Counted from the first letter of the stretch, positions 31,863 to 41,478 are shown. The stretch is 64,000 nucleotides of DNA from an uncultured Aquimarina sp. (GCF_947500065.1 NZ_CANMQT010000006.1:310215-374214); one strand, 5' to 3'. Program-made: numbers and translations. The notes: generated by a model not told the origin, from the letters alone.

Positions 31863-34652
31863 TTGAAAGAATATAAAGCTGAATTACTATTCATTTTATT
31901 GATATTATTCGGAAGCTTTGGGAAGATTATATCACAATGTAATCAAACTCAAATAATATCAATATGTGATATGACAACCATCGATTTTGATACGGATGGT
32001 AATCCTGATGGTATTATTAATCTATACGCAGAGACAGGCACTACTCCTATAGATGGAGTTTGGTCTATCGCACCAAGATTTGCCGCTGCTTTTGACTCTT
32101 TAACAGGTGATTTATCATTGTGGGCATTACAAAATTCTACAACAGAAGATAGTCAAAATGATTATTTATTCGAGTTGCGTAACGTAAATTGTGAACCGGA
32201 TCCAGTAAGAACAGCTACATTAATCGTAGGTCCTTATTCGGGAGTTGCATTACCACCTGGTTCAAATGATGCCAATACAGAAATTTGTGATAATGAAGTA
32301 TTAGATCTTTTCGAAGTTTTAGCTTCAGAGGCTACCATTCCTCCTCCACATATTAATGGGCGATGGGAGTTTATAGGCAGTAGTTCAGGAGCCGATTTCG
32401 AAGGAACTTTTGAATTAGAATTTGGAGGCTCATTATTTTCTGCAGAAGTACCATATGATCAAGGGCTACCTCTGGTAGATAGAGAGGTTTTTGAATTTAA
32501 GTACACGGTACCTGGTTTTACTCCTTGCGCACCATCTCAAGAAACTATAATCAAAGTATCTGTTGTTAGAGCGGTTGATGCTGGATCGGGTTCAACTATT
32601 AGAATCTGTGAAGACGATTTAAAAGCTGGATTGTATGATGCTGATATAAACCTAAGAGACGATCAATATTTAAGAGATGAAGATATAGAAGGTATTTGGA
32701 TGGCGGATCTAGATACTACTGGAGAAATAGAAGATGAACAGGATTCTGTCATCAATTTAAGAAAGATATATGATGACTTAATTGATAATGGAAATAATAT
32801 ACGATTCGGATGTGAAACCTATGATTTTACCTATAGAGTAATTTCTAGATCACCTGTATGTCCAAGTTCATCCGCTACAGTCCGTTTCGTTTTTTATGAA
32901 GAGTTAAGACCATTTAGTCAAGAGGTTGCACCTCCAGAAATTTGTAAAAATGAAGAACCAGGAGATATTAATTTATTTGATTTAATTACATTTTCTGAAG
33001 AAAATGGTGAAGATTTTATATATACAAATATAGCTGCAGTGGATTGGAGGTTAGTTTCTGGAGCATCGAATTTAGGACTTAAAAGAGTTGGAGAGCCTGG
33101 ATTTTCACATTTAGGAACTGTAAATACTTTTGGAAAAGAACCTGGTATATACATATTTGAATATGGTGTTCATTCTTCAATAAATTGTTCGGTTTCGTGT
33201 AACCCTTTTTCACCAGCAGTAGACGAAAATGATATTTGTTTCCCTTTATGTGACGTGTTGACCGCTCAAGTAACTATAGAAATTTTACCATTTGATTATC
33301 CTGGAGAAGATACAACTGATCTTAATTTATGTGAAACTCAGGAGAGCGTGGACTTAAGAAGTTTGTTAAGAACGAATGGAGTTGATACTATTGTAACTAC
33401 AGGAGTTTGGACAAATAGCAGTGGAGATATAGTAGATAATACTTTTGTGTTTCCAGAAATTGATAATGAACAAACTTTTACGTTTACGTATTCAACAGTA
33501 AGTATCGATGGGTGCACAGAAAGTGCGAATTTATCTTTCACAATTTTTAAAGAGGCAAATGCAGGAAGCGGAACTGTTATATCATTGTGTTCTGATAATT
33601 TGACAGTTACTCTTTTTGATTTATTAGAAGGAGATCCTAATCCAATAGGGGGTTGGACGGGGCCTTTTGGGTATACTTCACCAAATCATCTAGGTGTTTT
33701 TGATGCTCTGGATACAACATTGCCAATTCTTGGCCCTGGTGACTATGTGTATACCGTTATGGCAAATGTAGGTTGTTTAGGAACAGATCAAGCTACAGTT
33801 ACGATTAGTATTGTAGAACCGGTAGAAATAGGTAATGATAGGAGTGATTCTTTTTGTGAAATTGATGGACGCGTAAATTTATTTACAATACTGGATAATG
33901 ATACTCCGAGAATAGGAAGTTTTCAGGATATAGAAAATACAGGAGCATTGACCCCGGAAGGAGTCGTAGAGTTTGATTTATTGCCTAATCCCGATAACGA
34001 AATCAATAAAATATATAATTTTAGATATGTAATACCCAATACTGCTCCTTGTGATGAATCGGCACTAAATGTAGAAGTACAAATTATAGATTTGCCAGAA
34101 CCCAATGTGCCAGATCAGGAATTTTGTATTCTGGACGCAAAGAGGTTGGATGATATAGAAGTGGATGTCTTAAATTATAATTGGTACCCCACACTAGAGA
34201 GTGATATGCCAATTATTGATAATCCATTACTTGTTGATAATCAAATTTATTATATAGCTACTGTTGATACAGATAATTGTGAATCAGAAAGGGTGACTGT
34301 TGCAATAAATATACTCAATATTGGTGAGAGATTTTCTAATGGAGATGTATGTTCATTAGATTTTCAAGATGGAGTTTCTCCTGATGGAAATAACCAAAAT
34401 GATACTTTTGACTTATTTATAGAAGACGAGTTTAATATTCCTGTTGCTTTCCCAGATTTTAATTTGAAAATTTATAATAGATATGGAGCTACTGTTTTTG
34501 AGGGTAATCGAAATACAGAGGAGTTCAGAGGAGAAAGTAATGTTTCAATACGATTAGGGGATGATCTTCCATCAGGAACCTATTTCTACATTTTTACACC
34601 CAATTTTGAAAATAATTTTCCAATTCAAGGAAGCTTTTACCTAAGCAGATAA
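31863..34652 (+). CDS. T9SS type-B sorting-domain surface protein
   Basis: A 929-residue secreted protein. The start is TTG at 31863, since TAA lies nine bases upstream in frame and no ATG precedes the signal peptide (LLFILLILFGSFGKIISQ). The body has several similar modules opening with a cysteine motif and a 'dLf..L' strand (ICDNEVLDLFEVL; ICEDDLKAGLYDADI; LCETQESVDLRSLL; LCSDNLTVTLFDLL; FCEIDGRVNLFTIL). The C-terminal about 90 residues (DGVSPDGNNQNDTFDLFIED and LPSGTYFYIFTPNFENNFP) form the gliding-motility-type C-terminal domain used for T9SS type-B export. Its SprF-like partner gene starts three bases after its stop. Probably an adhesin; ligand unknown. Confidence 0.9.
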   Translation: MKEYKAELLFILLILFGSFGKIISQCNQTQIISICDMTTIDFDTDGNPDGIINLYAETGTTPIDGVWSIAPRFAAAFDSLTGDLSLWALQNSTTEDSQNDYLFELRNVNCEPDPVRTATLIVGPYSGVALPPGSNDANTEICDNEVLDLFEVLASEATIPPPHINGRWEFIGSSSGADFEGTFELEFGGSLFSAEVPYDQGLPLVDREVFEFKYTVPGFTPCAPSQETIIKVSVVRAVDAGSGSTIRICEDDLKAGLYDADINLRDDQYLRDEDIEGIWMADLDTTGEIEDEQDSVINLRKIYDDLIDNGNNIRFGCETYDFTYRVISRSPVCPSSSATVRFVFYEELRPFSQEVAPPEICKNEEPGDINLFDLITFSEENGEDFIYTNIAAVDWRLVSGASNLGLKRVGEPGFSHLGTVNTFGKEPGIYIFEYGVHSSINCSVSCNPFSPAVDENDICFPLCDVLTAQVTIEILPFDYPGEDTTDLNLCETQESVDLRSLLRTNGVDTIVTTGVWTNSSGDIVDNTFVFPEIDNEQTFTFTYSTVSIDGCTESANLSFTIFKEANAGSGTVISLCSDNLTVTLFDLLEGDPNPIGGWTGPFGYTSPNHLGVFDALDTTLPILGPGDYVYTVMANVGCLGTDQATVTISIVEPVEIGNDRSDSFCEIDGRVNLFTILDNDTPRIGSFQDIENTGALTPEGVVEFDLLPNPDNEINKIYNFRYVIPNTAPCDESALNVEVQIIDLPEPNVPDQEFCILDAKRLDDIEVDVLNYNWYPTLESDMPIIDNPLLVDNQIYYIATVDTDNCESERVTVAINILNIGERFSNGDVCSLDFQDGVSPDGNNQNDTFDLFIEDEFNIPVAFPDFNLKIYNRYGATVFEGNRNTEEFRGESNVSIRLGDDLPSGTYFYIFTPNFENNFPIQGSFYLSR

Positions 34653-34655
34653 ACG

Positions 34656-35573
34656 ATGAAATCACGATTAATTTTTAGTATAGCGATAGTTTTCTGCTCA
34701 GTATTATATGCACAGCAGGATCCACAGTATTCTCAATATATGTATAACATGAGTACAGTTAATCCTGCTTATGTTACGAACCAAAGTGGATTGATTTCTA
34801 CAGGTCTATTATATAGAAAACAATGGACAGGAATTGACGGTTCGCCAGAAACGGCCAATATTTTTGGTAATATTCCATTAAGTGAAAAGATAGAGTTAAG
34901 TGTTAATTATGTAAATGATAGAATCGGCGAAGCAATTAGTACAAATAATAATTTCTTCAATGTTGATTTTGCTTATATTACCCGTATTTCTGATCGTTTT
35001 AAATTGTCCTATGGGTTAAAAGCCGGAATTAATAGTTTTAAACTTGATGCTTCTGGTTCTGATGTAGCGGATGATCCTGCATTTGCTAGCAATAATTCTA
35101 AATTGCAACTTAATATTGGAGCGGGTCTATTCTTATTCTCTAATAATTTTTATGCAGGAATATCATCTCCCAATTTATTACCTAATGATGTAGCTATTAA
35201 TGGAATAGGAGTTTCGGAATCAAAAACACATTTATATGGAGTAACAGGTTTCGTATTTGATCTAGTAGATGAGGTTAAATTGAAACCTTCAATGGTAATA
35301 AAACAAGTATTAGATTCTCCGCTGACATTCGATATTTCACTCAATTCTTTAATTTATAATAAATTCGAGTTAGGAGTTTCTTATCGCTATGAAGATGCTT
35401 TTATTGCACTGGCAGGTTTTAATATAACAAAAAGCCTAAAAGTTGGATATTCATACGACTTTAGTACCAGTGAACTAAGTGGATATAATAATGGAAGTCA
35501 CGAAATTATTTTACTATATAATTTCGATTTACTCAATTTCAGTAATAAATATACATCTCCAAGATTTTACTAG
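34656..35573 (+). CDS. PorP/SprF-family outer-membrane protein
   Basis: A 305-residue outer-membrane beta-barrel with the signal peptide MKSRLIFSIAIVFCSVLYAQ and the family start QQDPQYSQYMYNMSTVNPAY, followed by LISTGLLYRKQWTGIDGSP. In Flavobacterium johnsoniae, SprF is needed for export of the type-B cargo SprB, and similar genes are found next to type-B cargo genes. The three-base spacing to the cargo gene here points to a cognate role (inference). The C-terminus ends in the barrel strand NGSHEIILLYNFDL. Confidence 0.92.
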   Translation: MKSRLIFSIAIVFCSVLYAQQDPQYSQYMYNMSTVNPAYVTNQSGLISTGLLYRKQWTGIDGSPETANIFGNIPLSEKIELSVNYVNDRIGEAISTNNNFFNVDFAYITRISDRFKLSYGLKAGINSFKLDASGSDVADDPAFASNNSKLQLNIGAGLFLFSNNFYAGISSPNLLPNDVAINGIGVSESKTHLYGVTGFVFDLVDEVKLKPSMVIKQVLDSPLTFDISLNSLIYNKFELGVSYRYEDAFIALAGFNITKSLKVGYSYDFSTSELSGYNNGSHEIILLYNFDLLNFSNKYTSPRFY

Positions 35574-35576
35574 GCT

Positions 35577-37634
35577 ATGAAAACTAAAATAATACTCGTA
35601 TTAATCTTATTGATTACACAGATTACTTTTTCTCAGAAAAAGAGTAGGGCTGATCGTTTTTTCGAAAAAGGAGATTATATAAATGCAGCGTTGGGATATG
35701 AAGAAGAATTAAACCAGGAAGGGTATGAGAAGCATATTCTCGAGAATATTTCTACCTCATATTACAATACATTTCAGTTTAAAGAGGCATATAGGTATCT
35801 TAAGATTCTGACTTCAGGAAAGTTTTATGGAAAGGATAAAACTTTTGATAATTCATACAATTTCATGATGTATCAGGTGCTTTCTGCTTTGGGTAAATAT
35901 GAAAAAGCGATTGATTTTCTAGCGTTATATAAAAAGAACGATGAAACGATCGAGTTAAATAAATCAAATGCCATAGCTATAATAGAAACTTTTAAGCTTA
36001 AAGATGATGATTATACTATAAAACCTCTTGAATTTAATTCTAAAGCATCAGAATTTGGTGCGGTAAAACTTGATAGTACTATATACTTTACTTCAGATAG
36101 AAGTTCTAATGGTTTTATGAGTAAGAATTATAAATGGACACACCGACCGTTTTTGGATATATATGCTGTAAAAGTTAATCAAGAAAATGCTGCTGTTTCA
36201 GAGATTGAAGCTATTTCAAGAGAAATTAATTCTAAGCTTCATGAAGGTAATTTTTGTTTCACCTCTGATGGTAATACTATATATTTTTCAAAAAGTAATT
36301 CAGAGAAAGGAAAAAAGAAATTTGATAGTTTAAGAAACAATGCAGTCCACTTATATAAAGCAGTAAAGGTAGATGGTTCTTGGCAGACTCCGGAAAAGCT
36401 AGTATTTAATAATACAGGATATTCTTTTGAGCATCCAACAATTACTGCAGATGATAAAACTTTATATTTTTCATCCAATATGTCAGGAGGATATGGAGAT
36501 TTTGATATTTATACCGCAGAAATTAATGAAGATGGAACATACGGAACGCCAGTTAATCTCGGAAGTACTATAAATACAGCAAATAGAGAACAGTTCCCTT
36601 TTATTTCTAAAGAAGGGCATATGTTCTTTTCTTCTAATGGTCATTTGGGATTAGGAATGATGGATGTTTTTGTTTCAGAAGTAAAAGAAGGAACATTCAC
36701 GAAGCCTATAAATTTGGGAACGCCAATTAATTCTAGTTATGATGATTTTTCTTTAACTTATTATAATGAAAATGATGGTTTTTTTGCTTCGAATAGAAAG
36801 AATAAAACAGAAGATGATATGTATTCTTTTTCGCAGATTGGAGAGATATTTTTAAAAGAGTATAAAGTAAGGTTTGAGGTAAGGGAATTTGCGACAGACA
36901 ATTACATTCCTAACTCAAGTGTAACTCTATATGATACTGACAAGAAGATAGTTTATGAAAAAAAGTTAGGTTCTATAGCATCTTTTAATATACGTATTTT
37001 TTCAGGAAAGTATGATTTTAAAGCTTCTTCTGATGGGTATGAAACTAAAATCAAGCCCGTTGTGATTAAGGAAAAAGATGAGGAGACGTATATTATTTAT
37101 TTAGAAAAGAAGAAAGAACCTGCTATTGCTGAAAATTCTGAAGAAAATAAAACAGAAGCTGTTAATGCTTCTAAAGAAGATAGGCGAACAAAGAATGAAA
37201 AACTTACAGCAGAAGAACTAAGACTGAAGCTGCTTTCTGATAAAGTAGGTCCGCAGGTAATTGAAAAGAATGGTAAGCTTTATTTTGATCTTCCTCCAAT
37301 CTATTTTGATTATGATAAGTGGAATATTAGAGCAGATTCTAAAAAGGTATTAGATGAGTTTGCACTAAAACTAGATAAATATAAAACTGTGTATATTAAG
37401 ATTGATTCTCATACAGATAGTAGAGGAACTGATTCTTACAATCAGGTATTATCAGAAAAAAGAGCAGAGTCCACACGTAATTATCTGGCATTAGTTGGGT
37501 ATGTAAATGCAAGGAGAATGCAATTTGAAGGATTTGGAGAATCGAAACCCTTGATAAGTTGCGAAGATAAAATATGTACAGAAGAAGAACATCAAACAAA
37601 CAGAAGAAGTGAGTTTGAGATTGTAAAATACTAA
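35577..37634 (+). CDS. PorE-like OmpA/PD40 outer-membrane-associated protein
   Basis: A 685-residue protein with the signal MKTKIILVLILLITQITFSQ. A TPR region (about 25-140) is followed by PD40-type beta-propeller repeats (ITADDKTLYFSSNMSGGYGD; ISKEGHMFFSSNGH), a carboxypeptidase-regulatory-like beta domain (about 430-510), and a C-terminal OmpA domain (IYFDYDKWNIRADSK, KIDSHTDSRGTDSYN) that binds peptidoglycan. This matches the PorE architecture of T9SS accessory proteins. It starts three bases after the SprF-like gene, so cargo, partner and anchor form one operon. Confidence 0.9.
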   Translation: MKTKIILVLILLITQITFSQKKSRADRFFEKGDYINAALGYEEELNQEGYEKHILENISTSYYNTFQFKEAYRYLKILTSGKFYGKDKTFDNSYNFMMYQVLSALGKYEKAIDFLALYKKNDETIELNKSNAIAIIETFKLKDDDYTIKPLEFNSKASEFGAVKLDSTIYFTSDRSSNGFMSKNYKWTHRPFLDIYAVKVNQENAAVSEIEAISREINSKLHEGNFCFTSDGNTIYFSKSNSEKGKKKFDSLRNNAVHLYKAVKVDGSWQTPEKLVFNNTGYSFEHPTITADDKTLYFSSNMSGGYGDFDIYTAEINEDGTYGTPVNLGSTINTANREQFPFISKEGHMFFSSNGHLGLGMMDVFVSEVKEGTFTKPINLGTPINSSYDDFSLTYYNENDGFFASNRKNKTEDDMYSFSQIGEIFLKEYKVRFEVREFATDNYIPNSSVTLYDTDKKIVYEKKLGSIASFNIRIFSGKYDFKASSDGYETKIKPVVIKEKDEETYIIYLEKKKEPAIAENSEENKTEAVNASKEDRRTKNEKLTAEELRLKLLSDKVGPQVIEKNGKLYFDLPPIYFDYDKWNIRADSKKVLDEFALKLDKYKTVYIKIDSHTDSRGTDSYNQVLSEKRAESTRNYLALVGYVNARRMQFEGFGESKPLISCEDKICTEEEHQTNRRSEFEIVKY

Positions 37635-37682
37635 GTTAGAATATTAAGCTATGTTTTATTATTCATATTAAAAGATTATTTA

Positions 37683-38201
37683 ATGAATCCATTAACACGT
37701 TTTAAAATAGAAGAATCTGAATATTTGGAGAAAATAGGAATGGATTATGAGGTAGTTAAATTAAGAATGAGAGCGTTGATTTTCTTACTTGATTATTCTC
37801 TATTCTTTATATTAATTTATTTAACGAATGAATTTGTGAAACTTTTTATTCCAGAAGTGCCTAATATCATTTTGTATGTATTGATAACATTTTATTCATT
37901 AGTTTTTATTGCTATAGAGTATTATTTTGATGGGACAATATTTAAGGTTTTATTTAATGCTCGATGTATGTCTCTAAATTGTGAAAAACTAAGATTACAT
38001 ATTTACCTTATTAAATTTTTACTGAGACCAATTGCTTTTGTCTTAGCTGTATTATATCTTAAGTTTTGTTTTTCCATAATTTTATGGCTTTTTGGAATTC
38101 ATAAACCGTTATTTAAGTTTTTAGATGGTAGAATGGTCTTTATCTGGTATGATGAGCATATAAACCAAATGGTAACTAAAGTTCCAATAGAAAATGCATA
38201 G
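37683..38201 (+). CDS. RDD-family membrane protein
   Basis: A 172-residue membrane protein with a short N-terminal cytoplasmic part and the RDD pattern VKLRMRALIFLLDYSLFFIL (the conserved Arg-Asp placement) and YYFDGTIFKVLFNARC, then KFLLRPIAFVLAVLYLKF. About three or four spans. Proposed roles for RDD proteins include ion transport. Its last eight bases overlap the start of the retropepsin-like gene, so translation is coupled. It is 49 bp after the T9SS operon, probably a separate unit. Confidence 0.8.
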   Translation: MNPLTRFKIEESEYLEKIGMDYEVVKLRMRALIFLLDYSLFFILIYLTNEFVKLFIPEVPNIILYVLITFYSLVFIAIEYYFDGTIFKVLFNARCMSLNCEKLRLHIYLIKFLLRPIAFVLAVLYLKFCFSIILWLFGIHKPLFKFLDGRMVFIWYDEHINQMVTKVPIENA

Positions 38202-38703
38202 TAGAAGTAAAAGGAATTCAGTATCGTTTTTTAAATGGCTGGCAATTATAATTGTTTTTTTTACTTTGTCTTTGAGTTTGTGGGCTGTAATTTTGAACAA
38301 AGAAATAGTTTCAAAACTTGAATATGTAAAAATTCCCTTATCAAACTATTATGGAGTTTATCATTTAAATGGCGGGATTAATGATATCAATATTGAGTTT
38401 ATTTTAGATACTGGTGCAAGCGAATCGATGATTTCCAAAAATGTACTTGATAGAATTACCGAAAAGGGTAATTATAATGTTGACCATTTAGAAGGAGGAT
38501 ATTATTCCTTAGCGGATGGTTCAAACGTTTTTTGTGAAAGGATAAATATTAAAACAATGATGATAGGAGGTTATACTATTCGTGATGTTGTTTTTGGAAT
38601 AATGCCAACCGAAACAGATAATTTGTTAGGCAGAAATGTTTTAGATCAATTTAAGAAATGGACAGTCAATAAAAACTTAAATGAGCTTACACTAGTTAAA
38701 TGA
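38194..38703 (+). CDS. Retropepsin-like aspartic protease, membrane anchored
   Basis: A 169-residue protein with an N-terminal span (WLAIIIVFFTLSLSLWAVIL) and a periplasmic retropepsin-type domain. The active-site motif FILDTGASESMISK (DTGAS) lies in the first half, and the second half has GYTIRDVVFGIMPTETDNLLGRNVLDQF, the DxLLG(R/Q)-type fold segment. Aspartic proteases of this kind act as dimers, each monomer giving one Asp. Substrate unknown. It overlaps the RDD gene by eight bases; functional pairing is inferred. Confidence 0.8.
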   Translation: MHSRSKRNSVSFFKWLAIIIVFFTLSLSLWAVILNKEIVSKLEYVKIPLSNYYGVYHLNGGINDINIEFILDTGASESMISKNVLDRITEKGNYNVDHLEGGYYSLADGSNVFCERINIKTMMIGGYTIRDVVFGIMPTETDNLLGRNVLDQFKKWTVNKNLNELTLVK

Positions 38704-38721
38704 TTTATTTATATAACTCTC

Positions 38722-38753
38722 TTTGCTTTCTAGTAAATTAAATTGTATTTTTG
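38722..38753 (+). promoter_or_regulatory. rpsA promoter (Bacteroidota type)
   Basis: TTTG (38722-38725) and TATTTTTG (38746-38753) match the -33 and -7 elements, with a 20-bp spacer. The expected transcript starts near 38760 and has a leader of about 110 nt. Confidence 0.65.
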
Positions 38754-38757
38754 CAGC

Positions 38758-38788
38758 CCTTTTTAGCGAATAAGAGAATTTAAAAAGG
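38758..38788 (+). promoter_or_regulatory. Hairpin in the rpsA 5' leader
   Basis: CCTTTTTA (38758-38765) and TAAAAAGG (38781-38788) are perfectly complementary and lie near the expected transcript start. A second small stem, ATACG/CGTAT, is near 38818. This could be an S1 autoregulation structure, as in other ribosomal-protein leaders (inference). Confidence 0.3.
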
Positions 38789-38870
38789 ATTAAAATGATT
38801 TAATTTAACGCTTCTGTATACGTTTTCGTATTGATTCTCAAACAAATACAGGATACAAATTTTATCTTCA

Positions 38871-40697
38871 ATGTCTGAAGAAACAAAAAACACAGACGTT
38901 CAGGAAGTAGAGGCTCCAAAGGCAGCTCCAGCTGTATCTCCTCAACAAGAAAACCCTGAACAATTTTTAAAAGATTTTAACTGGCACAACTACGAGGAAG
39001 GTATTGACCCAATCGAAGATTCAAAACTTGTAGAGTTTGAAAAGCTAGTTGCAGAAAATTTTGTTGACACCCTAAATGATGAGGTAGTGGACGGAACTGT
39101 AATAAATATTACGGATCGTGATGCTATCATTGACATTAATGCAAAAAGTGAAGGTGTTATTTCATTAAATGAATTTCGTTACAACCCAGATCTTAAAGTA
39201 GGTGACAAGGTTGAGGTATTAATTGATGTACGTGAAGACGCTACAGGTCAATTAATCTTATCTCACCGTAAAGCACGTGTGATTAAGGCTTGGGATAGAG
39301 TAAATAATGCTCACGATACAGGCGAAATCGTAAACGGTTTTGTTAAGTGTAGAACTAAAGGAGGTATGATTGTAGACGTATTCGGTATCGAAGCGTTCTT
39401 ACCAGGTTCTCAGATTGATGTGAAGCCAATTCGTGATTATGATGCATATGTTGGTAAAACAATGGAGTTTAAAGTGGTTAAAATTAATCACGAATTCAAG
39501 AACGTTGTTGTATCTCATAAAGCACTTATCGAAGCTGATATCGAAGAGCAGAAGAAAGAGATTATCGGTCAATTAGAAAAAGGTCAAGTATTAGAAGGTA
39601 CTGTTAAGAATGTTACTTCTTACGGTGTATTCGTTGATCTTGGTGGAGTTGATGGACTTATCCATATTACAGATCTTTCTTGGTCTAGAATCAACCATCC
39701 AAATGAGATCGTTGAGCTTGATCAGAAATTAAATGTAGTAATCTTAGACTTTGATGAGGCTAAAACACGTATCCAATTAGGTCTTAAGCAGTTAAAACCA
39801 CATCCGTGGGAAGCTCTTAACAATGAACTTAAAGTTGGAGACAAAGTAAAAGGTAAAGTAGTTGTAATCGCTGATTACGGTGCGTTTATTGAAGTTGAAG
39901 AAGGAGTAGAAGGATTAATCCACGTTTCAGAAATGTCTTGGTCTACACATTTACGTTCTGCACAAGATTTCGTAAAAGTAGGAGACGAGGTAGAAGCTGT
40001 AATTCTTACGTTAGATAGAGAAGAAAGAAAAATGTCTCTTGGTGTTAAGCAATTAACTCCAGATCCTTGGACTGATATTACAACTAAATACCCTGTTGGT
40101 TCTAAGCACACAGGTATCGTTCGTAACTTTACTAACTTTGGTGTATTCGTAGAGTTAGAAGAAGGTATCGACGGATTAATTTATATCTCTGATCTTTCTT
40201 GGACTAAAAAAATCAAGCATCCATCAGACTTTACTAATGTTGGTGATAAACTTGATGTGTTAGTTCTTGAGTTAGATGTAGAAGGACGTAAATTAAGTCT
40301 TGGACACAAACAGACTGAGGATAATCCTTGGGACAAATATGAAAAAGAGTTTGCTGTTGGAACTAAGCATACCAATACCATTACAGAGATTGTAGACAAA
40401 GGTGCTACTATCGATTTTAATGAAGATATTGTTGCTTTCGTACCATCACGTCATCTAGAAAAAGAAGACGGTAAGAAGCTGACTAAAGGTGATGAAGCTG
40501 AATTCCAGATCATTGAATTCAATAAAGAATTCAAAAGAGTTGTAGCTTCTCATACTGCCTTATTCAAAGAAGAAGAAGCTAAGATCGTTAAGCAAGCTGC
40601 TAAGAAAGCTGCTGCAAGTTCATCTGAAAAAACCACTCTTGGTGATATCGATGCATTAGCAGATCTTAAAGCTAAAATGGAAAAAGGAGGTAACTAA
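38871..40697 (+). CDS. rpsA: 30S ribosomal protein S1
   Basis: A 608-residue protein with six tandem S1 RNA-binding domains. Examples are GTVINITDRDAIIDINAKSE, GTVKNVTSYGVFVDLGGVDG, GKVVVIADYGAFIEVEEGVE and GIVRNFTNFGVFVELEEGID, each followed by the LIHITDLSW-type strand. An acidic N-terminal extension (EETKNTDVQEVEAPKAAP) precedes them, as in Bacteroidota S1. It helps mRNAs bind the 30S subunit, of special interest because this phylum rarely uses Shine-Dalgarno pairing. A strong promoter and terminator bracket the gene. Confidence 0.97.
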   Translation: MSEETKNTDVQEVEAPKAAPAVSPQQENPEQFLKDFNWHNYEEGIDPIEDSKLVEFEKLVAENFVDTLNDEVVDGTVINITDRDAIIDINAKSEGVISLNEFRYNPDLKVGDKVEVLIDVREDATGQLILSHRKARVIKAWDRVNNAHDTGEIVNGFVKCRTKGGMIVDVFGIEAFLPGSQIDVKPIRDYDAYVGKTMEFKVVKINHEFKNVVVSHKALIEADIEEQKKEIIGQLEKGQVLEGTVKNVTSYGVFVDLGGVDGLIHITDLSWSRINHPNEIVELDQKLNVVILDFDEAKTRIQLGLKQLKPHPWEALNNELKVGDKVKGKVVVIADYGAFIEVEEGVEGLIHVSEMSWSTHLRSAQDFVKVGDEVEAVILTLDREERKMSLGVKQLTPDPWTDITTKYPVGSKHTGIVRNFTNFGVFVELEEGIDGLIYISDLSWTKKIKHPSDFTNVGDKLDVLVLELDVEGRKLSLGHKQTEDNPWDKYEKEFAVGTKHTNTITEIVDKGATIDFNEDIVAFVPSRHLEKEDGKKLTKGDEAEFQIIEFNKEFKRVVASHTALFKEEEAKIVKQAAKKAAASSSEKTTLGDIDALADLKAKMEKGGN

Positions 40698-40721
40698 ACT
40701 TCTTAATTTCAATATATAATG

Positions 40722-40753
40722 AAAGACCGTTCGAGAGAACGGTCTTTTTTTTT
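40722..40753 (+). terminator. rpsA intrinsic terminator
   Basis: AAAGACCGTTC (40722-40732) pairs with GAACGGTCTTT (40737-40747) around a GAGA loop, followed by a run of Ts. Confidence 0.9.
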
Positions 40754-40845
40754 GTTTGTTGATTTTCCACGGAATCCTTACCAAGGTGTATTTAGAATTG
40801 TTAAAACTTATGATGATCTACTGATGTTATAACTCTAAAATTTAT

Positions 40846-40853
40846 TACTTTTG
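40846..40853 (+). promoter_or_regulatory. Candidate pyrR promoter -7 box
   Basis: TACTTTTG fits the TAnnTTTG consensus and lies 25 bp upstream of the ATG at 40879. No clear -33 TTTG is visible. Confidence 0.4.
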
Positions 40854-40878
40854 TATACCAAATATCTATTTGGAGATT

Positions 40879-41418
40879 ATGAGTCAAAAATTACTACTTA
40901 GTGCAAAAGAGATAGATATTATTCTGCACCGTTTGGCTTGTCAATTAATAGAAAATCATACTCATTTTGAAGATACAGTTCTGGTAGGAGTTCAACCTCG
41001 AGGGATTTTTTTAGCAGACAGGATAAAGAATATTTTAGTTAAAGATTATAATTTAACTGAGCTTAAAATGGGGTATCTTGACATCACCTTTTATCGTGAT
41101 GATTTCAGAAGAGGAGAAAAACCTTTGGAAGCGAATAAAACACATATTGATTTTACTGTGGAAGATAAGAGAGTCGTTTTTATAGATGATGTTTTGTATA
41201 CAGGACGAAGTATAAGATCTGCTTTGACGGCGATACAATCTTTTGGTAGACCTAGAGAGATAGAGTTACTTACGCTAATTGATAGACGTTTTAGCCGCCA
41301 TCTACCAATACAACCTAACTATCGAGGTAGACAAGTGGATGCGATTAATCAGGAAAAAGTAAAAGTGCATTGGATAGAAAATGGAGGAGAAGATGCAGTT
41401 TATTTGATAAATAATTAA
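40879..41418 (+). CDS. pyrR: PyrR: uracil phosphoribosyltransferase / pyr regulator
   Basis: A 179-residue PRTase-fold protein of the PyrR family. It shows LLLSAKEIDIILHRLACQLI at the N-terminus, RGIFLADRI, and the PRPP-binding loop VVFIDDVLYTGRSIRSALTA. In Gram-positive bacteria it binds pyr mRNA and also makes UMP from uracil and PRPP; the RNA-binding role is not established for Bacteroidota, and no attenuator is visible here. The start is the ATG at 40879 (the upstream TTG at 40870 adds three residues). pyrB follows after 60 bp. Confidence 0.93.
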   Translation: MSQKLLLSAKEIDIILHRLACQLIENHTHFEDTVLVGVQPRGIFLADRIKNILVKDYNLTELKMGYLDITFYRDDFRRGEKPLEANKTHIDFTVEDKRVVFIDDVLYTGRSIRSALTAIQSFGRPREIELLTLIDRRFSRHLPIQPNYRGRQVDAINQEKVKVHWIENGGEDAVYLINN

Positions 41419-41478
41419 AGTTGAATAATTTTTGAAAAGTTAATCTTAACGTTTCAAAATACATAAGAAAGTAAACGA

